Source: Solobacterium sp. (GTDB lineage Bacteria > Bacillota_I > Bacilli_A > Erysipelotrichales > Erysipelotrichaceae). From it: a stretch of DNA of 22,080 nt. The translations under genes were made by a program, and so were the position numbers. Position 1 is the first letter of the stretch. The number at the start of each line of letters is the position of its first letter. The DNA lies in NCBI GenBank assembly GCA_016280695.1, contig JAEEHG010000071.1, positions 1-22,080 on the forward strand, given 5' to 3'. Shown piece after piece: positions 10,885 through 19,443 of the stretch. Under the pieces are notes generated by a model. It was not told the origin of the DNA. It did not search any database and saw only the letters and a list, made by a program, of their open reading frames with translations.

Positions 10885-12158
10885 GGCTTTTTCCTTTCCG
10901 GCAGAGTGCCGATACGGATCCAGTAAGCAAGGTCATCCAGGGCATCCTCATCCAGCATCCCGTCTTCATCCCGCAGATGGTCATCCAGCTCTTCATAGGC
11001 CTGCAGGATGGTCCGGGAGCGGTTCTTCAGCTCTTTCTGCCAGTAAGCCCAGGCTTCTTTCCCGCCGGACAGTTCGCCATGCAGCAGCAGGACCGGGGCC
11101 TTGATGTATTTCATATAGCGGTTCTGGTCCTGTTCATCCCACTGTTTCCAGGCCGAAGCGGGCCAGCCGTTCCACAGATCCGGCAGTTCATCATCTGCCA
11201 GCTTCTGTTTCAGTTCTTCCAGATCTTCTTCCGGCAGGCCGGACTGCTTCGCAAAGTAGGCCACACCTGTTTCCTGCGGCAGGGCCATCAGCACCAGGCC
11301 GCCGGTGATTTCAAAATGGTTGTATACAGCCGCCGCGGCCAGCACGGCACTCTCGCCGATGCCGATCAGCGTGATGTCAGTCGGGTCCACCGGCAGTTTT
11401 TCCATCCCGTGCACGGCTGCCGCCAGGTCATTGAGCACAGCCCGGTCCAGGGACATGCCCGGATCGTTCATCAGCACCGCCGGATCCGCATGCCGGCGCA
11501 TCTCCCAGCGCAGCACTGCCACCCCGCGGGCGGCCAGCTCATGGGCCAGTTCCCGCCGGAAGCGGGAATCCTGACCGGAAGAATCAATGTCTGCGTCCAG
11601 GTTTTCCGGCAGCAGCACCGCCACCGGGGCATTGGTTCTGTCAGCCGGCACCGTAAGCAGCCCGTACAGCTGGGGTTCATTGCCGATCATGACCAGCTGC
11701 TCCGTCCATTCCGCGTCCCGGCCGGGAACCGGGGCCGGCGGTACGGGTTCGGTCATGAAAGCCGTAATGAAGAATTCACTGTCGTAGTGAAACACCACCC
11801 GGACCCGGCTGCCGAAATCAGCGTAACCGGCCATCCGTTCCTCGTCATGGAGCGCATGCAGGGTTACCGGGACATCCGCCAGGGACATGTCCTGCAGCTG
11901 TATCTTCAGGCCGTCCAGGGACACCCGGGCATGTTCCTGCAGGGCCTGCCAGTCCCTGGCCTGGATCAGCTCTGCCAGCATGCCGGTTTCAATCCGGGCT
12001 TCCTCGGTACTGAAGCGGCGGAGCTCCGGCGTTTCGGACGGTTCCGGGGAAACTGTTTCCGGCACCGGTCCGGGATCCTTTTCCCGGGCACAGGAAGAAA
12101 GCAGGCTGCAGAGAACCAGCCCGGACACAAGTACGGTTTTTCTTCCTTTTTTCATCAT
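10881..12158 (-). CDS. Predicted lipoprotein with a divergent alpha/beta-hydrolase domain
   Basis: A 425-residue protein that starts MMKKGRKT, followed by a hydrophobic stretch and the lipobox LSSC (lipidated C23); it should be attached to the outer face of the membrane. Residues about 45-140 resemble the small N-terminal domain often seen ahead of such hydrolases, and 155-415 look like a dienelactone-hydrolase/prolyl-oligopeptidase type alpha/beta fold. The nucleophile elbow reads LIGIGESAVL (S270) rather than GxSxG. The HGELSGGKE strand end near 360 lacks the usual Asp, while H394 could be the catalytic His. The oxyanion motif HGSG is replaced by LPEN. It may therefore be a weak, altered or inactive enzyme. 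The start lies two bases after the pullulanase stop, with GAGGG upstream. Substrate unknown. Confidence 0.8.
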   Translation of the reverse strand: MMKKGRKTVLVSGLVLCSLLSSCAREKDPGPVPETVSPEPSETPELRRFSTEEARIETGMLAELIQARDWQALQEHARVSLDGLKIQLQDMSLADVPVTLHALHDEERMAGYADFGSRVRVVFHYDSEFFITAFMTEPVPPAPVPGRDAEWTEQLVMIGNEPQLYGLLTVPADRTNAPVAVLLPENLDADIDSSGQDSRFRRELAHELAARGVAVLRWEMRRHADPAVLMNDPGMSLDRAVLNDLAAAVHGMEKLPVDPTDITLIGIGESAVLAAAAVYNHFEITGGLVLMALPQETGVAYFAKQSGLPEEDLEELKQKLADDELPDLWNGWPASAWKQWDEQDQNRYMKYIKAPVLLLHGELSGGKEAWAYWQKELKNRSRTILQAYEELDDHLRDEDGMLDEDALDDLAYWIRIGTLPERKKP

Positions 12159-12160
12159 TA

Positions 12161-14245
12161 TTATTCAACCCTCATGACAATGACGCTGACCGGCGCAGCC
12201 ACCAGCCAGTCCTGCACAGGTCTTTCACAGCGGCCGTGTTCATCAAACAATACGGTGCCCCGGCCGGAAAAATGATATTCTTCGGTTTCTGTTTTCGGAT
12301 TGAAAATAATCCTGATCCCGCGGATGCCGGTGATGTTGAGGCCGTTCTGCACATCCGCCCAGATCCCGCTGGCTTCCTCCGGTTTATACAGCCGCAGTTC
12401 CGGCAAGTCCTTCCGCAGGGAAATCGCCGCTTTGACATAATCAACGACATCACTGTACTGGCCGCGGCGGGCCCAGTCCATCCCGTTGACGGCGTCCCCG
12501 GCCCGGTAAGAGTTTGTCATGCCGTTCTTGGTGCCGCAGAATTCCACCCCGGCATGCAGGAACGGGATTCCCTGGGCAAACAGGGCCGCGCAGAGAATCT
12601 GCTTCTGCCGGGCAGCCCGGACCATTTCGTTTTCATGTGCGCAGACAATGGCCAGTTTGTCAAACAGCGTGGCATTGTCATGGGTTTCCGGACCGTTGAC
12701 ACTCTGGGCCGGTGACAGATAGCGGCTCAGGCTGAGCGCCGGATTGGCCATGCCGGCCATGGCACTCTGGAACCCGGCATAATCCGCCGGATTGCCGCTG
12801 AGGAAGCCGGCTTCGCCCAGCCGGTCATCGGTCGTGCCGCCCTTGATCACATCCCGGAACAGGTCGTTGAACGTCCCGATCCCCGGCATCATGCTTTCGT
12901 TGGCAATTATCGCCTTTTCTTCCCGGGACAGGGCGGTCGGCATATCCCAGCCTTCCCCGTAGATCAAGGCATCCTTCTTGCGGGCATGCACTTCCAGTTC
13001 CACCCGGTTCATCGTCCCGACATCCAGAATGCCCATCAGATCGAAGCGGAAGCCGTCCACATCATAAATATCCATCATGGAACAGACCGCGTCCACGATC
13101 AGTTTCCTGACCATGAACCGGCCCGAATCCAGGTCGTTGCCGCAGAATGAGCCGTTGGACAGCGTATCCCCGGCATAACGGAAAAAGTAGTACGGCACGC
13201 ACTGTTCCAGGGCACTGCACTCCAGGTCGTATACGTGGTTGAACACCACATCCGCAACCACCCGGATCCCATGGTCATGCAGGGTCCGCACCAGCACTGC
13301 GAATTCCTTCATCCGCTGCACAGGGTTGTCCGGTGCGGTGGAATATGAACCTTCCAGGGCGAAGAACTGCAGCGGATCGTAGCCCCAGTTGTAGCCCCGG
13401 GAAGGATGCCGTTCATCGACGGTGACGAAATCCAGCACCGGCTGAAGCTGCACATGCGTGATGCCGAGTTCCTGCAGATAGGACAGCCCGGTGGACCAGC
13501 CCTGCCATGAGGTGCCTTCCGCCATCATCGAGATGAACTTCCCATGTACCTCCGTACCGGATGTCTCCCGGCTGGTCAGGTCTCGGATGTTGCATTCATA
13601 GACCACCGCATCACAGGGTGAGGCCAGCTCCGGCAAAGCTTTCCGGCTGGGTGACAGGACGACATCATGCAGGTCAATGACCGCGCTCCAGCGGCCGTTG
13701 GCATTGCTGCTGAGGCCATACGGGTCAATCGTCTCCGTGCAGGTGCCGTTATGGCGGATAAAGTACTTGTAAAGCGTGTTCTTCCAGTCACCCGGCAGCC
13801 GCAGTTCATGCACCCCGCGGTCAGCGCGTTCCAGCGGATACTGTTTCCGCTCCCCGTCCTGCAGGATGATCAGCTGTACTTCCAGGGCGGCCGGCGCCCA
13901 CACGCGGAAAATGGTCGCCTGGCGGTCGTATTCCGCACCCAGGGGACCATTGTATGAATATGTTTCTTCAAACCAGGCCGTCCGCGTAATGAACCGGGTC
14001 CGGACCGGCACACTGCAGCCGTGCTCTTCCCAGAGGATGATCTCTTCCGACGGCAGCAGTTCTTTTTCTGTCCAGAGCGTATAGGAAACACTGTCAAGCA
14101 GTTCCAGCCGCTCTTCAATGACGCAGGGAACGGTGCTGCGGCCCGTTTCGATATAAAAGCGGTCGCAGCTGCCGTCATAGAACTGCCTCGATATGGTCAC
14201 ATGAACGGTCCGGCGGTCATCCAGCCAGGCTCTGACCTGTTCCAT
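12161..14245 (-). CDS. pulA: Type I pullulanase (GH13 debranching enzyme), cytoplasmic
   Basis: Hydrolyses alpha-1,6 branch points of glycogen and related glucans. The 694 residues lack a signal peptide, so it is probably intracellular and trims the limit dextrin left by GlgP. An N-terminal beta domain (about 1-100) is followed by a CBM48-like domain (about 105-195) and the GH13 barrel. The pullulanase signature YNWGYDP is at 285-291; region I is DVVFNH (332-337); the nucleophile is D402 in FRFDLMG; the acid/base is E431 in YGEGWDMP; region IV is NGPETHDN with H522 and D523. The ATG at 14245 is eight bases after the glgP stop. No glgX is present in the window, so this gene probably fills that role. 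Confidence 0.95.
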   Translation of the reverse strand: MEQVRAWLDDRRTVHVTISRQFYDGSCDRFYIETGRSTVPCVIEERLELLDSVSYTLWTEKELLPSEEIILWEEHGCSVPVRTRFITRTAWFEETYSYNGPLGAEYDRQATIFRVWAPAALEVQLIILQDGERKQYPLERADRGVHELRLPGDWKNTLYKYFIRHNGTCTETIDPYGLSSNANGRWSAVIDLHDVVLSPSRKALPELASPCDAVVYECNIRDLTSRETSGTEVHGKFISMMAEGTSWQGWSTGLSYLQELGITHVQLQPVLDFVTVDERHPSRGYNWGYDPLQFFALEGSYSTAPDNPVQRMKEFAVLVRTLHDHGIRVVADVVFNHVYDLECSALEQCVPYYFFRYAGDTLSNGSFCGNDLDSGRFMVRKLIVDAVCSMMDIYDVDGFRFDLMGILDVGTMNRVELEVHARKKDALIYGEGWDMPTALSREEKAIIANESMMPGIGTFNDLFRDVIKGGTTDDRLGEAGFLSGNPADYAGFQSAMAGMANPALSLSRYLSPAQSVNGPETHDNATLFDKLAIVCAHENEMVRAARQKQILCAALFAQGIPFLHAGVEFCGTKNGMTNSYRAGDAVNGMDWARRGQYSDVVDYVKAAISLRKDLPELRLYKPEEASGIWADVQNGLNITGIRGIRIIFNPKTETEEYHFSGRGTVLFDEHGRCERPVQDWLVAAPVSVIVMRVE

Positions 14246-14253
14246 TCGTCCTC

Positions 14254-16656
14254 CTAGAACCGCACCGGCTCAATGTGCCAGATATCCTTGGCATACTGGT
14301 CAATCGTGCGGTCGCTGGAAAAGTATGCCGATCTGGCGATATTGATCAGGCAGCTTCTTGCCCAGGCACTCTGATCGCGGTAACGCCGGTCGATTTCTTC
14401 CTGGGCCCTGACATAGGCATCGAAATCCGCCAGCACCAGATATTCATCATTCCGGCCGAGCAGTTCATCATAAATCATGCGGAAATCATCAACGTTCCCG
14501 CTCCAGGAGCCGTCCACCAGGCTGTTGACAGCCCGCATCAGCCGTCTGTCGCTGACGCACAGATCCCAGGCCCGGTAATTATCACGGAACTGCGGAATCT
14601 CCTCAACGGTCTTGCCGAAGATGACATCGTTGTCCCGGCCGACCAGCTGGTCAATCTCCACATTGGCACCGTCCAGGGTGCCGAGGGTGATCGCCCCGTT
14701 CATCATGAACTTCATATTGCCGGTGCCGCTGGCTTCCTTGCCGGCCATGGAAATCTGCTCACTGACATCGGTTGCCGTAACCAGCACTTCCGACATGCTG
14801 ACACGGTAATCCGGCAGGAACACAACCTTCATTACATTGTTGACTTCCGGATCGTTGTTGACCACCCGGGCAACGTTGTTGATGAGTTTGATGACTTTCT
14901 TGGCGAATACGTAGGCCGGGGCCGCCTTGGCCGCAAACAGGAACGTCCGCGGATAGATGCGGAAGTTCGGATCTTCCTTCATGCGCTGATACAGATAGAT
15001 CACGTGCAGGATATTGAGCAGCTGCCGCTTGTAGGCATGCAGGCGCTTGGCCTGGGTATCGAAGATGGAATACGGATTGACTTCAATGCCGGTTTCCTTG
15101 CGGATATAGTCCGCCATGATTTCCTTGCGCCGGTGCTTCACGGCCAGGAAGGCCTGCTGCAGCCCGCTGTCGTCAACATGGGCCTCGAGGTCGGCAATCC
15201 GGTCAAAGTTGTTCCGGTAATCCTTCCCTATGGTCTTGTCCAGCAGCGCCTCCAGTTCCGGATTGGCATACAGACACCATCTGCGCGGGGTAATGCCATT
15301 GGTCTTATTGGAGAACTTCCACGGATACAGATAGTAGAAATCCTTAAACAGGTCGTTTTTCAGAATCTCAGTATGGATCGCGGCGACACCATTGACACTG
15401 AAACCGTCATGGATGGCAATGCGGGCCATCTGAATGGCGCCGTTGTCAATGATCCGGGTCCGCTGCACAAGTCCGTAATCGCCCGGGAAACGGCCCTGGA
15501 TATAAGTGACTGCCTGCCGGTCGAGTTCCTCGATAATCATATAAATACGCGGCAGAAGTCTCTGCACGTAGGAAACCGGCCAGGCTTCCAGCGCTTCAAC
15601 CATGATGGTGTGGTTTGTATAGGCCATGACATGGCGGGTAATCTCAAAGGCGTCGTGCCACCTGTATCCGTGCTCATCCATCAGAACCCGCATGAGTTCG
15701 GGAATAGCCAGCACCGGATGGGTGTCATTCAGCTGGATGGTCACCTTGTCTGCCAGGTTGTCCAGTGACGGATTGTTTTCCAGATGTTCCCTGATAATTG
15801 TCTGGATACCGGCAGCCACCAGGAAATACTGCTGCTTCAGGCGCAGAAAGCGGCCATCTTCCGTCGAATCATCCGGATAGACGTTCCGGCAGATTTCATT
15901 CACCTTGGAAAGGTAATCACGGTAGTCCATGCCGGCCGGCACTTCATCTGCCGGTTCTGCCGCCCACAGCCGCAGCGTGTTGGTCATCTTTGTGTTTGCG
16001 CCGATCATCGGCATATCATACGGCACCGCCCGGACAAGCGTCGCGTCAACATGGTCAAAATGCAGATCCCCGTTCATGTCGCCGGTGACATTGACATGGC
16101 CCCAGAAGCGGACTTCCACAGAGTTCTTGACCTTGCGGATTTCCCACGGATTGCCGATGCGCAGCCACATGTCGGGCACTTCCACCTGCTCCCCGGCCGC
16201 GTTGATTTTCTGCCGGAACATGCCGTACTGATACCGCAGGCAGTCCCCGTGAACCTGATAATTCAGCGTCGCCGCCGAATCCATGAAGCACGCTGCCAGA
16301 CGCCCCAGGCCGCCGTTGCCAAGGCCTGCGTCCGACTCGATTTCCAGCACTTCATCCAGGGAAAGGCCCAGTTCTTCAAAGCCCTCCCTGACCATATCGA
16401 AGATACCGAGGTTCTTCAGATTATTCTTAAGGCTGCGGCCGAGCAGGAATTCCATTGAAAAGTAGTAAACCGTCTTGACCTTCTGGCTGCGGGCCTGGGC
16501 GTTGGCATCCCGCCAGTTGATGCTGGCAAAGTCACGCACCATGTCGCTGAGCACCAGATACCGGTCAGCCGGATGTGTTCTTTCCAATGTGGTGCCGAAT
16601 GTCTGCGCCACCTTGTCCTTGTATTCATTGATGAATTGCTTTTTGCTTTGAAACAT
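14254..16656 (-). CDS. glgP: Glycogen/starch/maltodextrin phosphorylase
   Basis: Releases glucose 1-phosphate from the non-reducing ends of alpha-1,4-glucan using inorganic phosphate and pyridoxal phosphate (GT35). At 800 residues it is typical of bacterial enzymes. It shows the glycine-rich GLGNGGLGRLAACF (111-124), NDTHP (310-314), and the PLP site EASGTGNMKF (641-650) with lysine K649. The ATG at 16656 follows a GGGGG ribosome binding site and lies 14 bases after the glgB stop. Placement between glgB and pulA supports a glycogen substrate, although maltodextrin activity cannot be excluded. Confidence 0.98.
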   Translation of the reverse strand: MFQSKKQFINEYKDKVAQTFGTTLERTHPADRYLVLSDMVRDFASINWRDANAQARSQKVKTVYYFSMEFLLGRSLKNNLKNLGIFDMVREGFEELGLSLDEVLEIESDAGLGNGGLGRLAACFMDSAATLNYQVHGDCLRYQYGMFRQKINAAGEQVEVPDMWLRIGNPWEIRKVKNSVEVRFWGHVNVTGDMNGDLHFDHVDATLVRAVPYDMPMIGANTKMTNTLRLWAAEPADEVPAGMDYRDYLSKVNEICRNVYPDDSTEDGRFLRLKQQYFLVAAGIQTIIREHLENNPSLDNLADKVTIQLNDTHPVLAIPELMRVLMDEHGYRWHDAFEITRHVMAYTNHTIMVEALEAWPVSYVQRLLPRIYMIIEELDRQAVTYIQGRFPGDYGLVQRTRIIDNGAIQMARIAIHDGFSVNGVAAIHTEILKNDLFKDFYYLYPWKFSNKTNGITPRRWCLYANPELEALLDKTIGKDYRNNFDRIADLEAHVDDSGLQQAFLAVKHRRKEIMADYIRKETGIEVNPYSIFDTQAKRLHAYKRQLLNILHVIYLYQRMKEDPNFRIYPRTFLFAAKAAPAYVFAKKVIKLINNVARVVNNDPEVNNVMKVVFLPDYRVSMSEVLVTATDVSEQISMAGKEASGTGNMKFMMNGAITLGTLDGANVEIDQLVGRDNDVIFGKTVEEIPQFRDNYRAWDLCVSDRRLMRAVNSLVDGSWSGNVDDFRMIYDELLGRNDEYLVLADFDAYVRAQEEIDRRYRDQSAWARSCLINIARSAYFSSDRTIDQYAKDIWHIEPVRF

Positions 16657-16670
16657 GCAGATAAACCCCC

Positions 16671-18575
16671 TTATTTTTCCATCACCAGCCAGACGGCCCC
16701 AAACGGCGCAAGCCGTACCGTCAGCTGATGTTCAATTCTGTATTTTTCTTTCTTTGCCGGCTTCTTCTTTGTTCCCGTCTTTGCCTTGACGGTTTCTTCC
16801 GCCGGTTTTTCCGGCTCAGGCGGCAGCGGAATTTTGACTTCCTTTGTCTTCACCGGTTTAAAGTTGCACATGTTGCAGCCGCCGTAGATATCCTTTTCGG
16901 AATTCAGGATTTCCACATACTTTCCGGCTGCCGGTGCTTTCAGCACAAAGTCTTCGTAGGAAGCCCCGGTCAGATTCATAATGCAGACCAGGAGTTCCTT
17001 CTCATCCTCCCGGATGAAGGAATAGATGGACTGTTCGGAATTGTCGGCATCGATCCAGCGGAAGCCGCGCTCCCCGGCATAGTCATACTTCGACAGGCAA
17101 GGGTGATGCAGGTAGATCTGGTTCAGATCGGTAAAATACCGCAGGAAAGCATCATGAATCGGATACTTGAGCAGGAACCAGTCAAGTTCCTTGGCCTCAT
17201 CGAATTCCCGGAACGTGGCAATCTCGTTGCCCATGAAATTCAGCTTCTTGCCGGGATGCGCAAACATATAGGCATACAGATTCCGCACCTGGGCGAATTT
17301 CTGCTCATAGGTTCCCCACATCCGGTCGATGACTGTCTTCTTGCCGTGGACATTTTCATCATGGCTGAACGGCAGGATAAACCGCTCGCTGTAGAAGTAC
17401 ATCATCGAGAACGTCAGCTTATTGTGGTCGTAGTATCTGTAGATCGGATCGGTTTCATAATACTTCAGTGTATCGTTCATCCAGCCCAGATCCCACTTGT
17501 AGTCAAAGCCGAGGCCGATATCAACGTCAGATGTGACATGCGGAAAGTCCGAGCTGTCCTCGGCAATCATCATGACCTCCGGATAAGCCACATGAATATG
17601 GTAATTCAGACGCTTGACGAATTCCAGCGAACCGCCGTTTACACCCCGGTCGCGGTTGCCGCCCCAGTAAATCAGATTGGAGACCGCATCGATCCGGATC
17701 CCGTCAATATGATAGGTCTCCAGCCAGAAAGCAACGGCGCTCATCAGGAACGAACGGACTTCATCCCGGCCCAGATCGAAATTCAGTGTGCCCCACTCCG
17801 ATTCTGCATCGTTTTTGTGCGGGTATTCATAGAGGGCCGTGCCGTCAAACTCCCGCAGGCCGAAATCATCCTTGACGAAATGCACGGGCACAACGTCCAT
17901 GATCACGCCGATGCCGGCTTCATGACAGGCATTGACAAAGGCCGCAAACTCATCCGGATTGCCGTACCGGCTGGTCAGGGCATAGTAACCGCTGGCCTGG
18001 TATCCCCAGGAACCGTCAAACGGATGCTCATTAAGCGGCATCAGTTCAATATGTGTAAAGCCGTGTTCAACAACATAGGGAATCAGTTTCTCCCGCAGCT
18101 GGTCATATGTGCAGTTGCCCTTGTCATCCTTCTGCCAGCCGCCGGCATAGACCTCGTATATACTTACCGGCCGGTCAAAATTCCGGCTGCGCTGCTTCAT
18201 CCATTCCTGGTCTGACCAGGAAATCTTGTCCAGATCGGCGATTTTTGAAGCGGATGACGGCCTTGTTTCACTGTAGACAGCGTACGGGTCAGCTTTATCG
18301 AAGCTGCGGCCGGACTGATCGGTAATGTGGAACTTGTAGCTGTCCCACTCCCGGACCCCGGCAACTGTTGCCTCCCAGATGCCGTCCCCCGCTGTTGTCA
18401 GCGGGTTCGCATTATTATCCCACTCGTTAAAGGAACCGATGACGCTGATGGCAGCCGCGCCAGGTGCATATACGGTAAATGTGCAGTCATCACCATGACA
18501 GTGAGCCCCGAACACCTGATAGGCTCTGATGGTATCTCCCTGGTGAAAGCGTTCAATGATCGTTTTCGCATTCAT
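16671..18575 (-). CDS. glgB: 1,4-alpha-glucan branching enzyme (GH13) with a Lys/Pro-rich insert
   Basis: Forms alpha-1,6 branches during glycogen synthesis. It is 634 residues from the ATG at 18575 (AAAGGGG about 10 bases upstream); a longer start at 18617 would place extra residues into the predicted promoter region. Order of domains: CBM48 (about 25-110), GH13 barrel with DVVPVHF (227-233), nucleophile D296 (GIRIDAVSN), acid E339 (MIAEDSS) and FSHDENVHGK (403-412), then the C-terminal beta domain. In that last domain a charged, Pro/Lys/Glu-rich stretch (about 584-611) interrupts the final strands before LAPFGAVWL. Consensus DEVVHGK reads DENVHGK here. First gene of the glgB-glgP-pulA unit, directly behind its own predicted promoter. 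Confidence 0.97.
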   Translation of the reverse strand: MNAKTIIERFHQGDTIRAYQVFGAHCHGDDCTFTVYAPGAAAISVIGSFNEWDNNANPLTTAGDGIWEATVAGVREWDSYKFHITDQSGRSFDKADPYAVYSETRPSSASKIADLDKISWSDQEWMKQRSRNFDRPVSIYEVYAGGWQKDDKGNCTYDQLREKLIPYVVEHGFTHIELMPLNEHPFDGSWGYQASGYYALTSRYGNPDEFAAFVNACHEAGIGVIMDVVPVHFVKDDFGLREFDGTALYEYPHKNDAESEWGTLNFDLGRDEVRSFLMSAVAFWLETYHIDGIRIDAVSNLIYWGGNRDRGVNGGSLEFVKRLNYHIHVAYPEVMMIAEDSSDFPHVTSDVDIGLGFDYKWDLGWMNDTLKYYETDPIYRYYDHNKLTFSMMYFYSERFILPFSHDENVHGKKTVIDRMWGTYEQKFAQVRNLYAYMFAHPGKKLNFMGNEIATFREFDEAKELDWFLLKYPIHDAFLRYFTDLNQIYLHHPCLSKYDYAGERGFRWIDADNSEQSIYSFIREDEKELLVCIMNLTGASYEDFVLKAPAAGKYVEILNSEKDIYGGCNMCNFKPVKTKEVKIPLPPEPEKPAEETVKAKTGTKKKPAKKEKYRIEHQLTVRLAPFGAVWLVMEK

Positions 18576-18607
18576 AAGAGGCTTACCCCTTTCAGTTTTA
18601 CCGTAAT

Positions 18608-18635
18608 ATTTTACCATTCAATACCCAGAATTCAA
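18608..18635 (-). promoter_or_regulatory. Predicted promoter of the glgB operon
   Basis: On the minus strand TTGAAT (18635-18630, four of six) is followed after 16 bases by TAAAAT (18613-18608, five of six). The expected start near 18601 gives a leader of about 26 bases carrying the glgB ribosome binding site. The -35 overlaps the U-tract of the upstream sortase terminator. Confidence 0.5.
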
Positions 18636-18671
18636 AAAGGATATCTGAAATATCATCAGAATATCCTTTTT
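18634..18671 (-). terminator. Rho-independent terminator of the sortase operon (symmetrical)
   Basis: Long inverted repeat AAAAAGGATAT (18634-18644) / ATATCCTTTTT (18661-18671), extended inwards by CTGA / TCAG with one bulged A. It lies 20 bases past the sortase stop. A- and T-runs on both sides mean it could work in either direction, although all genes here run on the minus strand. Confidence 0.88.
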
Positions 18672-18690
18672 CTCTTTTATGAGTACCCCG

Positions 18691-19443
18691 TTATGTTCTT
18701 GTTTGAGTCATGGGTTTTCTGCTGTTTTCACGGCAGATCACGACCAGATGTGTATCCTCATCCCAGCGGCGGCAGGTTTCCAGGGTCAAAAGCCGGTCTT
18801 CCGCCTTGATCTTTTCCCCGCTGCCGGCTGTCCGGTGCGCTGCGGCATATGCCAGCCACCGTCTTTTCCGCTCACCTGACAATTCCGGATCATCATAGCC
18901 GAAATCTTCCAGTTCCCGGGGCGTCACATAAACTGCCAGGCATACATCATATGTACGTTCTTCCGTCTCGAGCAGCAGCCGCAGCCGGCTGTTTGCCTGC
19001 AGGCCGGCATCAGTGGCCAGTACTGCCAGCGGGGAGAACCTGGCCTTGTCGTCATAGTACACAGTATGGCCGTAGAGCACCTGGTTTGGACTGTCTGACC
19101 CGGCATGGCAGTCCCGGAACACCGTGCCCTGCGGTCCGGAACTGCCGTCAAAATTGCGGGTCAGATACACTTCATTGTCTTTTCCCTGCACGACTGGCAG
19201 GGAAATCAGCCCGGAGTCGAAGTCCAGCCAGGCAATGAAATCACTGTTTTCCGCATGGAGCAGCTGCCACAGTTCGGCAGCAGCGTCGGTTCCTTCTTCT
19301 GCTTCTTTCCGGATGGTCCGGCGGGCTTCCGCTTCCTGCGGGTTCACCGGGGTTTCCAGCACCGGCCGCAGGACAGCGGCACAGGCACACAGAACCCCGG
19401 CAGACAGCACAATCAAGACATCATACAGGGTGCTTTCCCGCAT
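18691..19443 (-). CDS. Class B sortase (membrane transpeptidase) with altered active site
   Basis: A cysteine transpeptidase that should attach surface proteins to the cell wall. The 250 residues start with a membrane anchor (about 7-28). The beta-barrel carries LPVVQGKDNEVYL (82-94), typical of class B, the catalytic His in LYGHTVYY (H126) and the catalytic Cys in LTLETC (C224). In class B sortases an Arg directly before the last hydrophobic strand completes the triad; here that position reads THLVVICR, with H232. The nearby R225, R226 or R238 might substitute. The ATG at 19443 overlaps the upstream 203-residue gene by 23 bases, without a strong ribosome binding site, suggesting coupled translation. 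Its likely substrate is the adhesin two genes upstream. Confidence 0.9.
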   Translation of the reverse strand: MRESTLYDVLIVLSAGVLCACAAVLRPVLETPVNPQEAEARRTIRKEAEEGTDAAAELWQLLHAENSDFIAWLDFDSGLISLPVVQGKDNEVYLTRNFDGSSGPQGTVFRDCHAGSDSPNQVLYGHTVYYDDKARFSPLAVLATDAGLQANSRLRLLLETEERTYDVCLAVYVTPRELEDFGYDDPELSGERKRRWLAYAAAHRTAGSGEKIKAEDRLLTLETCRRWDEDTHLVVICRENSRKPMTQTRT

